Assembly (NCBI GenBank): GCA_035642125.1
Contig: DASQSZ010000307.1
Location: 1-9,298 of the forward strand
Length of the DNA: 9,298 nt
Direction of reading: 5' to 3'
From: CALAED01 sp937891035
GTDB lineage: Bacteria; Actinomycetota; Actinomycetes; Streptosporangiales; Streptosporangiaceae
The notes under the pieces were generated by a model. The model did not search any database. It was not told where the DNA came from and was given only the letters and a program-made list of their open reading frames with translations. Position numbers and translations under genes: made by a program. Every line of letters begins with the position of its first letter. Positions within the stretch are counted from its first letter, which is position 1. This document shows, piece after piece, positions 1 to 4,611 of this stretch.

Positions 1-519
1 AACTATCAGCGGATCGACGTCCGGATCGGCCAGTTGACACGGCAGGGCGTGACGCTTGAAGACGTCCAGGTCGAGCTGAGCGACGTCAAGGCCCCGCTGC
101 GTGACGTGATCAACGGCGACGCCTCCAACGTGGTCGCCGGCACCGCCACGGCCTCGGCGATCGTGCCGTACGAAGCGGTCAGGCGGCGCGCCCCGGCGGC
201 GGTCAGGAGCATCTCGGACAGCGGGTCCAACCTTCAGGTCCGCGGGAATATGTCGGTCCTCGGCTTCAGCGGCGACGTCACCATCGTTGCCGCGGTGCGC
301 GCTACGGGACGGGGCGTCGCCGTCACGCCGCAAAGCGTCCGCACCGGCGGCGGACCAGCCGTGCCGCTGGCGCTGCTGCGCGACCGGTTCACGTTCACCG
401 TGCCGGTGCGGGACCTGCCGCTCGGTTCCCGGATCAGCAGGGTCGAGGTCACGCCGGACGGGCTGCGTATCGCCGCCACCGCCGACGACGTGAAGCTCAA
501 CGACGTCTCCAACGCTTAG
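1..519 (+). CDS. LmeA-like phospholipid-binding protein (DUF2993), 5'-truncated
   Basis: The reading frame is open from base 1 and ends at TAG 517-519, so 172 C-terminal residues are present and the start lies before the window. The visible part is a string of short amphipathic beta strands with the pattern IGQLTRQGVTLEDVQVELSD near the left edge, then a second repeat-like half ending VEVTPDGLRIAATADDVKL. This is the appearance of actinobacterial DUF2993 proteins, whose mycobacterial member LmeA is a periplasmic lipid-binding protein needed for mannan chain elongation in lipomannan synthesis. Family members are usually about 220-260 residues with an N-terminal signal or membrane segment, which would be in the missing part. 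The role in lipoglycan assembly is transferred from the family and not shown here. There is a 160-nt gap before the next gene, so it is not obviously in the same operon as the sigma factor. Confidence 0.8.
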   Translation, partial: NYQRIDVRIGQLTRQGVTLEDVQVELSDVKAPLRDVINGDASNVVAGTATASAIVPYEAVRRRAPAAVRSISDSGSNLQVRGNMSVLGFSGDVTIVAAVRATGRGVAVTPQSVRTGGGPAVPLALLRDRFTFTVPVRDLPLGSRISRVEVTPDGLRIAATADDVKLNDVSNA

Positions 520-545
520 CCCGCCCCTCCAACGCTTAGCCCGCC
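507..545. repeat. Two-copy tandem repeat, 20-bp period, spanning a stop codon
   Basis: A 19-bp stretch at 507-525 (CTCCAACGCTTAGCCCGCC) is repeated perfectly at 527-545. The first copy contains the last two codons and the TAG stop of the DUF2993 gene. The second copy lies in the untranslated region and is 20 nt later, therefore out of the same reading frame. It looks like a recent slippage duplication at the 3' end of the gene. Confidence 0.9.
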
Positions 546-591
546 GCGGCAACCGTCCGCTGACCGGCGCCGCCCGAATCGACCTGAGGAG

Positions 592-625
592 TTTCGCGCC
601 CTCGACGACCAAGAAAGGGGCGAAA
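592..625 (+). terminator. Possible hairpin after the DUF2993 gene
   Basis: TTTCGC followed by a bulged G and CCC (592-601) can pair with GGGGCGAAA (617-625), giving about 9 pairs around a 15-nt loop. There is no T tract behind it, which is common for actinobacterial terminators but also leaves the call weak. It sits 21 nt before the -35 element of the next promoter, a suitable place to stop read-through from the DUF2993 gene. Confidence 0.3.
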
Positions 626-645
626 GTCCGGCGAAAAGCCAGGTG

Positions 646-673
646 TGAACCGGCACGTACTCGCGTACGTGTC
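646..673 (+). promoter_or_regulatory. SigL-type ECF promoter in front of the sigma gene
   Basis: TGAACC at 646-651, a 16-nt spacer, then CGTGTC at 668-673. From memory this equals the consensus reported for Mycobacterium tuberculosis SigL-dependent promoters (TGAACC, 16 nt, CGT-type -10). The expected transcription start, about 7 nt after the -10, falls on the GTG start codon at 680. The sigma factor therefore probably transcribes its own gene as a leaderless mRNA. Confidence 0.75.
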
Positions 674-679
674 TGAAGT

Positions 680-1186
680 GTGGGACCCACCGCGGACGAC
701 CGGCTGCTGCGCGCGCTTTACGCCGAACATGGCGGCCCGCTGCTGGGCTACATCCTGCGGCTCACCGGCGACCGCCAGCAGGCGGAGGACGTCGTCCAGG
801 AAACCCTGCTGCGCGCCTGGCGGCACCCGGAGGCGCTGACCGGCCGGCCGGTACGGCCGTGGCTGTTCACCGTGGCCCGCAACCTTGTCGTCGACGCGCA
901 CCGCGCGCGGCAGGCCCGGCCGCCCGAGGCGGGCGAGGCCCCGCTCGCGTTGTTGCCGGCCGCCGACGATCTCGACCGCGCACTCGAGTCCTGGACGGTC
1001 GCGGAAGCGCTCGCCGACCTGAGCCCGCAGCACCGGGCCGTCCTCATCGAGACGTACTACCGCGGCCTGTCCGTCGCAGAGACAGCCGCCGTGCTCGGGA
1101 TACCCCCGGGCACGGTGAAGTCGCGCACCTACTACGCGTTGCGTGCGCTCAAGCTGGCACTGGAGGAGCGGGGGTTGGCCCCATGA
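680..1186 (+). CDS. sigL: ECF RNA polymerase sigma factor, SigL/SigK-like
   Basis: A 168-residue extracytoplasmic-function sigma factor. Region 2 covers about residues 8-77: the DxxQAEDVVQETLLRAW core-binding helix at 31-47 and RPWLFTVARNLVVDAHRAR at 59-77, which reads the -10. A short acidic, Ala/Pro-rich linker follows, then region 4 at about 103-160 with the helix-turn-helix GLSVAETAAVLGIPPGTVKS (129-148) that reads the -35. The SRTYYALRALKLAL tail is typical of the SigL/SigK group. An in-frame stop at 674-676 means the GTG at 680 is the first usable start. No Shine-Dalgarno is visible, and the ECF promoter at 646-673 puts the mRNA 5' end on this codon. The stop overlaps an ATG (ATGA at 1183) of a small open frame leading into the anti-sigma gene. 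The symbol follows similarity to mycobacterial SigL and could equally be a SigK-type paralogue. Confidence 0.88.
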   Translation: MGPTADDRLLRALYAEHGGPLLGYILRLTGDRQQAEDVVQETLLRAWRHPEALTGRPVRPWLFTVARNLVVDAHRARQARPPEAGEAPLALLPAADDLDRALESWTVAEALADLSPQHRAVLIETYYRGLSVAETAAVLGIPPGTVKSRTYYALRALKLALEERGLAP

Positions 1187-1275
1187 ACACCAGCGGACCG
1201 CGCGCCGCCGGGCGCGCGGAGTGGCCGGTCTACGACATGCCCGCCTCGACGCGAGTGAGGAGGCGGTCGACATGA
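1183..1275 (+). CDS. Possible 30-residue coupling ORF between sigma and anti-sigma genes
   Basis: ATG at 1183 overlaps the sigma factor stop (ATGA), and its own TGA at 1273-1275 overlaps the anti-sigma ATG at 1272 (ATGA again). The 30-residue product is Arg/Ala-rich, without a membrane segment or a recognisable motif, and I do not recognise it. The two overlaps suggest that it could carry ribosomes from the sigma gene to the anti-sigma gene and keep their dosage linked. Its sequence resembles no conserved peptide I know, so translation itself may matter more than the product, or the frame may be chance. Confidence 0.35.
   Translation: MNTSGPRAAGRAEWPVYDMPASTRVRRRST
1258..1263 (+). promoter_or_regulatory. 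Shine-Dalgarno that fixes the anti-sigma start
   Basis: AGGAGG lies 8 nt before the ATG at 1272. The same frame is open further upstream to a GTG at 1143, but that extension would run inside the sigma gene, and only the 1272 start has a ribosome binding site and gives the normal N-terminus of the family. Confidence 0.8.
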
Positions 1276-1982
1276 CGAGCATGTGTTCCTGGGTGCGAAC
1301 ATCACTAGGTGTCTACGTGCTCGGCGCCATCGACCCGGCCGAACGAGCGGAAGTGGACGCGCATCTGCCCTCCTGCTCAAGGTGCCGGGACGAGGTCGCC
1401 GCGCTCGCCGGGCTGCCCGCCCTGCTCGGCCGGATCAGTGAGGAACAGATCTCCCAGGTCACCGCGCCGCCGCCGCCGGCACTGCTCGAGCAGTTGCTCG
1501 CCAAGGCCGCGGCCAAACGGCCGGACCGCCGCCGGCAGTGGTTGCCGCTCGCCGTGGCCGCCGTGTTCGTCCTCATCGTCGGCGCGCTGGTCGGCGCCCT
1601 GCTCACGCCGGGACCGGATCGGTCGCTCGTCCCCCCGGTCGCCCAGTCGTCCCCGAGGGTCACGACCTCCGTCCCCGCGACGGAGCAGTTGGAGGAGCGG
1701 TCGGCCGTCGACCCCGTGACGAAGGTCGAGGCCTGGGTCGGGGCGGAAGACGAGGTATGGGGCACGGCGCTGACCATACGGCTCAAGGGGGCGCCGACGG
1801 GGGCGCGCTGCCGGCTGTACGCCGTGGCCGCGAACGGTCACCGCGACGCGGCCGGCGCCTGGCAGTACGGCAGTCTCGATTATGAAGAGTTCCACGGCTC
1901 GACGATGATCGCTCTGGCCGACCTCTCCCGGGTCGAGGTCGTGCTGACCAACGGCCGTCGCCTCATCACCATCCCGCTCTAA
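1272..1982 (+). CDS. Membrane-anchored zinc anti-sigma factor (RslA/RskA-like)
   Basis: A 236-residue protein in three parts. Residues 1-75 form the cytoplasmic anti-sigma domain with the zinc motif H31-x3-C35-x2-C38 (HLPSCSRC) after the sigma-binding helix. A further cysteine, C5, stands 26 residues before the histidine, the same spacing as C11/H37/C41/C44 of the redox sensor RsrA. A proline stretch, a basic patch (KRPDRRRQ) and one membrane segment (about 91-111) follow. Residues about 150-236 form an extracytoplasmic beta domain (GTALTIRLKGAPTGARCRLY onward) like that of actinobacterial SigL anti-sigma factors. It should hold the upstream sigma factor inactive and release it after oxidation and zinc loss, or after proteolysis. 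The redox role is inferred from cysteine spacing. The gene order sigma/anti-sigma and the coupling ORF support the pairing. Confidence 0.87.
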   Translation: MTSMCSWVRTSLGVYVLGAIDPAERAEVDAHLPSCSRCRDEVAALAGLPALLGRISEEQISQVTAPPPPALLEQLLAKAAAKRPDRRRQWLPLAVAAVFVLIVGALVGALLTPGPDRSLVPPVAQSSPRVTTSVPATEQLEERSAVDPVTKVEAWVGAEDEVWGTALTIRLKGAPTGARCRLYAVAANGHRDAAGAWQYGSLDYEEFHGSTMIALADLSRVEVVLTNGRRLITIPL

Positions 1983-2007
1983 AGCGGCGATCATCCGGAT
2001 GTCGGGG

Positions 2008-2013
2008 TACGTT
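2008..2013 (+). promoter_or_regulatory. Likely -10 element for a leaderless start
   Basis: TACGTT fits the actinobacterial TANNNT -10 pattern and lies 5 nt before GTG 2019 and 8 nt before ATG 2022. The start site would fall on or beside the start codon. No convincing -35 and no clear Shine-Dalgarno are seen. Confidence 0.4.
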
Positions 2014-2018
2014 GGCTC

Positions 2019-2549
2019 GTGATGATTGGTGTGATGACCGCGATCGTGGCGCTCCTGGCGGCCACGATCATCGGTGTCGCCTGGCGGAGGAGGAACGGCG
2101 TGCTCCGCTCCACGACCGACGCGAAGTCGGGCGCGGACGCCGCGGACGCCGCAGAAGGCGCAGAAGGCGCGGACGCCGCGGTCCTCGGGCCGGAGTTCGC
2201 GTCGAAGCTTGGCGAACGAGCGACCCTCGTGCAGTTCTCGAGCGCGTTCTGCGCCCCGTGCCGGGCGACCCGCCGCGTCTTGGACGAGGTCGCCGCGATG
2301 GTGGACGGGGTCAGGTACGTCGAGATCGACGCCGAAAGCCGGCTTGATCTGGTGCGCCGGCTTGCCGTCCTGCGCACTCCCACTGTGCTGGTCCTCGATG
2401 GCGCTGGGCGCGTCGTCCGGCGCGGCACCGGGCCGCCGCGCAAGGCCGATGTCATCGCCGCGCTCGGCGTCGCGATCCCCGGCCCGACCGGCCCGACCGG
2501 GGCGCCGATGCGGGAGGCGGAACACCGGCCGTCCCAGGGCGCGAGATAA
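2019..2549 (+). CDS. Membrane-tethered thioredoxin-like protein
   Basis: Starting at GTG 2019 (176 residues) or the adjacent ATG 2022 (175). Numbering from the ATG: one N-terminal membrane segment (2-20) followed by RRR; a flexible Ala/Asp/Glu/Gly linker (about 38-53) made of in-frame 9-bp DNA repeats; then a thioredoxin fold with CAPC at 77-80 (FCAPCRATRRVL) and the cis-proline P120 (RTPTVLVLD). The usual Trp before the first cysteine is Phe. The Gly/Pro tail (about 149-160) is low complexity. Positive residues after the membrane segment suggest that the catalytic domain faces the cytoplasm, though an uncleaved anchor of the other orientation cannot be excluded. It resembles the thioredoxin-like ThiX encoded beside cysA2-sseC2 in M. 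tuberculosis. It probably reduces or relays thiols for the sulfurtransferase downstream; that partnership is inferred from gene order. Confidence 0.8.
   Translation: MMIGVMTAIVALLAATIIGVAWRRRNGVLRSTTDAKSGADAADAAEGAEGADAAVLGPEFASKLGERATLVQFSSAFCAPCRATRRVLDEVAAMVDGVRYVEIDAESRLDLVRRLAVLRTPTVLVLDGAGRVVRRGTGPPRKADVIAALGVAIPGPTGPTGAPMREAEHRPSQGAR
2135..2179 (+). repeat. Five 9-bp tandem repeat units inside the thioredoxin gene
   Basis: Unit A (GGACGCCGC) occurs at 2135-2143, 2144-2152 and 2171-2179; unit B (AGAAGGCGC) at 2153-2161 and 2162-2170, giving the order A-A-B-B-A. Nine bases keep the frame, and the units encode the DAA and EGA triplets of the linker between membrane anchor and thioredoxin domain. 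Copy number could vary between strains without breaking the gene. Confidence 0.9.
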
Positions 2550-2551
2550 AT

Positions 2552-2580
2552 GTGACAGGCAGCGATGGGACGCCTAGCAT
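2552..2580 (+). promoter_or_regulatory. Housekeeping-type promoter of the leader peptide and sulfur operon
   Basis: GTGACA (2552-2557, one mismatch to TTGACA), a 17-nt spacer, then TAGCAT (2575-2580). Seven bases later is the GTG at 2588, so the transcript should start at or one base before that codon, with no 5' leader. This is the best sigma-70-type promoter in the window. Confidence 0.7.
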
Positions 2581-2587
2581 CAGAGGC

Positions 2588-2668
2588 GTGCGTAACCGGA
2601 CGGAGCAGCTGCTGACCAAGCGGCGCGCGGTCGACTTCTGCCGCGTCGCCACCGCGCTCTGTCCCTGA
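2588..2668 (+). CDS. Cysteine-containing leaderless leader peptide (26 aa)
   Basis: GTG 2588 to TGA 2666-2668 encodes 26 residues that end in DFCRVATALCP. This is the pattern of the small 'putative leader peptides' of actinomycetes (basic residues, D-x-C-R-V, then a Cys near the end), found ahead of sulfur-assimilation genes. The cysteines are codon 18 (TGC) and codon 25 (TGT). The promoter places the mRNA start on the GTG, so the frame is translated without a ribosome binding site. In mycobacteria, leaderless short ORFs with Cys codons act as cysteine-responsive attenuators: ribosomes slow at Cys codons when cysteine is short, and this changes expression of the following operon. Here the next gene starts 69 nt downstream, which fits. 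Function as a cysteine sensor is inferred. The frame does not overlap another gene. Confidence 0.8.
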   Translation: MRNRTEQLLTKRRAVDFCRVATALCP

Positions 2669-2737
2669 CCTGAGGTATCGAGTCCGCATTCCGTCACCTC
2701 CCGTACGCACCCACCCTCGCCATCAGGAGCATCTGCG
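2669..2737 (+). promoter_or_regulatory. Leader/attenuator region with Shine-Dalgarno of the DUF4395 gene
   Basis: The 69-nt gap between leader peptide and DUF4395 start holds AGGAG at 2725-2729, 8 nt before ATG 2738. ACCTC (2696-2700) can pair with GAGGT just after the leader stop (2672-2676), while the overlapping CTCC (2698-2701) could instead pair with GGAG of the ribosome binding site (2726-2729). The two pairings exclude each other. The stems are only 4-5 bp, so this switch is a suggestion. Confidence 0.35.
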
Positions 2738-3166
2738 ATGCAGGTCGATCCGCGCGGCCAACGCTTCGCCGCCGCGGTGACGTCGGTCGTCCTTGTCGCC
2801 GTCCTGGTGACAGGGAGCTGGCTGTTGCTCGCGGCCCAGGCCTTGGTCTTCGCCATCGGAGCCGGTTTCGGCGCGCGTTACACCCCGTACGCGCTGATCT
2901 TCAGGGGGCTGCTGCGGCCAAGGCTCGGCCCGCCGCCGCAGTTGGAAGACGCGGCCCCGCCGCGGTTCTCCCAGGGCGTCGGTCTCGTCTTCGCCGCCGT
3001 CGGCGTCGTGGGGTACGGGTCAGCGGTCACGTGGCTCGGTCTCATCGCCACCGCCATGGCACTGGCCGCCGCTTTCCTCAACGCGGCGTTCGGGTTCTGC
3101 CTCGGCTGTGAGCTCTATTTGCTGATCAAGAGATTCACTCCACAGACCCGCTCCGCGGGCGGCTAG
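2738..3166 (+). CDS. DUF4395 integral membrane protein
   Basis: 142 residues, starting at ATG 2738 behind a good AGGAG. The N-terminus DPRGQRFAAAVTSVVL (4-19) and the C-terminal FGFCLGCELYLLIKR (118-132) are hallmarks of DUF4395. Two hydrophobic pairs, about residues 11-46 and 81-118, suggest four membrane segments joined by a polar Pro-rich loop (60-79). The last hydrophobic run leads into a C121-x2-C124 motif, which could be a redox-active or sulfur-carrying dithiol at the membrane face. Biochemical function of the family is not established as far as I know. In many actinobacteria it sits between a thioredoxin and a rhodanese gene, as it does here, which points to a membrane partner in thiol or sulfane-sulfur transfer. 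It ends 38 nt before the sulfurtransferase, probably in one transcript. Confidence 0.85.
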   Translation: MQVDPRGQRFAAAVTSVVLVAVLVTGSWLLLAAQALVFAIGAGFGARYTPYALIFRGLLRPRLGPPPQLEDAAPPRFSQGVGLVFAAVGVVGYGSAVTWLGLIATAMALAAAFLNAAFGFCLGCELYLLIKRFTPQTRSAGG

Positions 3167-3184
3167 CCCGTTCCGCCGGAGCGG
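3148..3184 (+). other. Stem-loop spanning the DUF4395 stop, ahead of the sulfurtransferase
   Basis: Outer arms CCGCTCCG (3148-3155) and CGGAGCGG (3177-3184) pair perfectly over 8 bp. Immediately inside, CGGGC (3156-3160) pairs with GCCCG (3166-3170) around the 5-nt loop GGCTA, leaving a 6-nt bulge (3171-3176) on the 3' side. The structure contains the DUF4395 stop codon and ends 8 nt before the AAAGGAG of the next gene. There is no T tract, so mRNA stabilisation or partial termination is more likely than full termination. Confidence 0.55.
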
Positions 3185-3204
3185 AGAAAAGAAAGGAGTC
3201 CGCC

Positions 3205-4044
3205 ATGGGCCGCTCCGACGTTCTGGTCGACGCCGGCTGGGTGGAAGACCACCTCAACGACCCTGGTCTCGTGCTCGTCGAGGTCGACGAGGACACCAGC
3301 GCCTACGACAAGGGCCACATCCGTGGCGCCGTGAAGATCGACTGGAAGAACGAGTTGCAGGACCCGGTCCGCCGCGACTTCGTCGACAAGACCGGCTTCG
3401 AGCAGCTGCTGTCCGGCAAGGGCATCGCCAGCGACGATCTGGTGATCCTCTACGGCGGGAACAACAACTGGTTCGCGGCGTACGCGTACTGGTACTTCAA
3501 GCTGTACGGCCACGACAAGGTCAAGCTCCTCGACGGCGGCCGCAAGAAGTGGGAGCTGGAGTCCCGCGAGCTGGTCACCGACGTGCCGACGCGCCCGGCC
3601 ACCACCTACCAGGCCAAGGAGCAGGACACGGCCATCCGCGCCTTCCGTGACGAGGTGGTCGCCGCCATCGGCACCAAGGGCCTCATCGACGTTCGGTCGC
3701 CGGACGAGTTCATCGGCAAGCTGCTCGCCCCCGCGCACCTGCCGCAGGAGCAGGCGCAGCGGGCCGGACACGTGCCGACCGCGCGCAACATTCCCTGGTC
3801 GAAGGCCGCCAACGACGACGGCACCTTCCGCTCCGACGAGGAACTGCGGGCGCTCTACTCCGAGGCCGGGGTCGACCTGAGCAAGCCGATCATCGCCTAC
3901 TGCCGGATCGGTGAGCGCTCGTCGCACACCTGGTTCGCGCTGCACGAGCTGCTCGGGCTCTCGGGCGTAAAGAACTACGACGGATCATGGACCGAGTACG
4001 GCTCGCTGGTGGGCGTTCCGATCGAGCTCGGCGAGGCCAAGTAA
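3205..4044 (+). CDS. cysA2: Thiosulfate sulfurtransferase, two rhodanese domains (CysA2/SseA type)
   Basis: 279 residues, close to the usual length. ATG 3205 has AAAGGAG 6 nt upstream. The inactive N-terminal rhodanese domain (about 5-125) carries LVILYGGNNNWFAAYAYW and LLDGGRKKWE. The catalytic C-terminal domain (about 145-275) has LIDVRSPDEF and the active-site loop YCRIGERSSHTW with catalytic cysteine C233. It should accept sulfane sulfur from thiosulfate as a Cys persulfide and pass it to cyanide or, in the cell, to a thiol acceptor (EC 2.8.1.1). The physiological acceptor is not known from sequence. No signal peptide, so cytoplasmic. The protein matches the M. tuberculosis CysA2/CysA3 type, including the SseC-like gene directly downstream. 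The symbol follows that similarity. Codon use is typical of its neighbours. Confidence 0.93.
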   Translation: MGRSDVLVDAGWVEDHLNDPGLVLVEVDEDTSAYDKGHIRGAVKIDWKNELQDPVRRDFVDKTGFEQLLSGKGIASDDLVILYGGNNNWFAAYAYWYFKLYGHDKVKLLDGGRKKWELESRELVTDVPTRPATTYQAKEQDTAIRAFRDEVVAAIGTKGLIDVRSPDEFIGKLLAPAHLPQEQAQRAGHVPTARNIPWSKAANDDGTFRSDEELRALYSEAGVDLSKPIIAYCRIGERSSHTWFALHELLGLSGVKNYDGSWTEYGSLVGVPIELGEAK

Positions 4045-4074
4045 CCAAGCAAGGCTGATCACAGTGGAGGAACG

Positions 4075-4383
4075 ATGACTGACGGCTGCGCGGCGCCGGC
4101 GCAGACGGCGAGCCTGCCGGCGACGGTCGACCTGGCGAACGAGGCGGTCATTCAGGGCACGGTCGTCCGCGACGGCGCCCCGGTGGCCGGCGCGTACGCC
4201 CGGCTGCTTGATGCGACCGGCGAGTTCACCGGCGAGGTGGTGACCGGCGATGAAGGGATCTTCCGGTTCTTCGCCGCGCCCGGCGACTGGACGGTCCGCG
4301 TGCTGGCCCCCGGCGGGGTGAGCACCGACAGCAACGTCGTGGCGGCGACCGGCGAGATCGCCTCGCTCGAGGTCGCCATCTGA
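4075..4383 (+). CDS. sseC: DUF1416 / SseC-like protein
   Basis: 102 residues, starting at ATG 4075 with GGAGG only 4 nt upstream, 30 nt after the sulfurtransferase stop. After a short N-terminus with one cysteine (C5) comes LPATVDLANEAVIQGTVV, then LLDATGEFTGEVVTGDEGIF and FRFFAAPGDWTVRVLAPGG, the features of DUF1416 and of mycobacterial SseC. The predicted fold is a small transthyretin/carboxypeptidase-regulatory-like beta sandwich. SseC is often labelled a sulfur metabolism protein because of its constant place next to cysA2; no catalytic activity is known to me and no catalytic motif is visible. It is probably the last gene of the operon. Confidence 0.9.
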   Translation: MTDGCAAPAQTASLPATVDLANEAVIQGTVVRDGAPVAGAYARLLDATGEFTGEVVTGDEGIFRFFAAPGDWTVRVLAPGGVSTDSNVVAATGEIASLEVAI

Positions 4384-4611
4384 GCCGACCCTGAGCCAGG
4401 CCATTGAGCCGGCCCCTCCGAGCCGGCCCCCTTTGCGCTGCCCGCTGATCGGGGCTCACTCGGCTCGGCCGAGATTCTAGCCACCGCCCAGCGGCGCCGC
4501 GGCCCGTCGATCTCCCCACGCGGGAGGCCGGCGGGCCCCGGCGTCTTCGCCCGTGGCGGGGTTCGGCGACCGCCCGGCGGGCCCGGACCGCAGCCGCTAG
4601 AGTCCTGGTCG
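4384..4611. other. Gene-free interval with short GC-rich repeats
   Basis: No coding region was recognised in these 228 bp. The start holds four GAGCC words (4382, 4393, 4406, 4420), two of them within a perfect 11-bp direct repeat GAGCCGGCCCC at 4406-4416 and 4420-4430. A 10-bp palindrome CTCGGCCGAG lies at 4464-4473. CCGGCGGGCCC occurs at 4528-4538 and again at 4574-4584. None forms a clear terminator. The right end carries the promoter of the next gene. Confidence 0.6.
4598..4603 (+). promoter_or_regulatory. Likely -10 element for a leaderless start
   Basis: TAGAGT fits TANNNT and lies 8 nt before ATG 4612, so the transcript would begin at about 4610. No -35 match and no Shine-Dalgarno were found. 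The same hexamer recurs at 8062. Confidence 0.45.

Noticed and set aside
1143..1271. Upstream extension of the anti-sigma frame to GTG 1143
   Set aside because: It would overlap the sigma gene by 44 nt, adds a non-conserved basic stretch and has no ribosome site; AGGAGG before ATG 1272 gives the normal N-terminus.
536..1282. Long open frame on the minus strand across the sigma factor gene
   Set aside because: Arg/Gly/Ala-rich product without domain features; it mirrors the codon bias of the sigma gene, which has clear sigma regions 2 and 4.
1377..2525. 382-codon open frame on the minus strand
   Set aside because: Shadow of the anti-sigma and thioredoxin genes; low-complexity Arg/Asp/Gly composition and no recognisable motif.
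4384..4450. GAGCC repeats as a CRISPR or a terminator
   Set aside because: Units are short (11 bp), adjacent and without spacers; no stable stem followed by a T tract can be drawn.
4464..4473. 10-bp palindrome CTCGGCCGAG as an operator
   Set aside because: Isolated, no promoter nearby, and such GC palindromes are expected by chance at this base composition.
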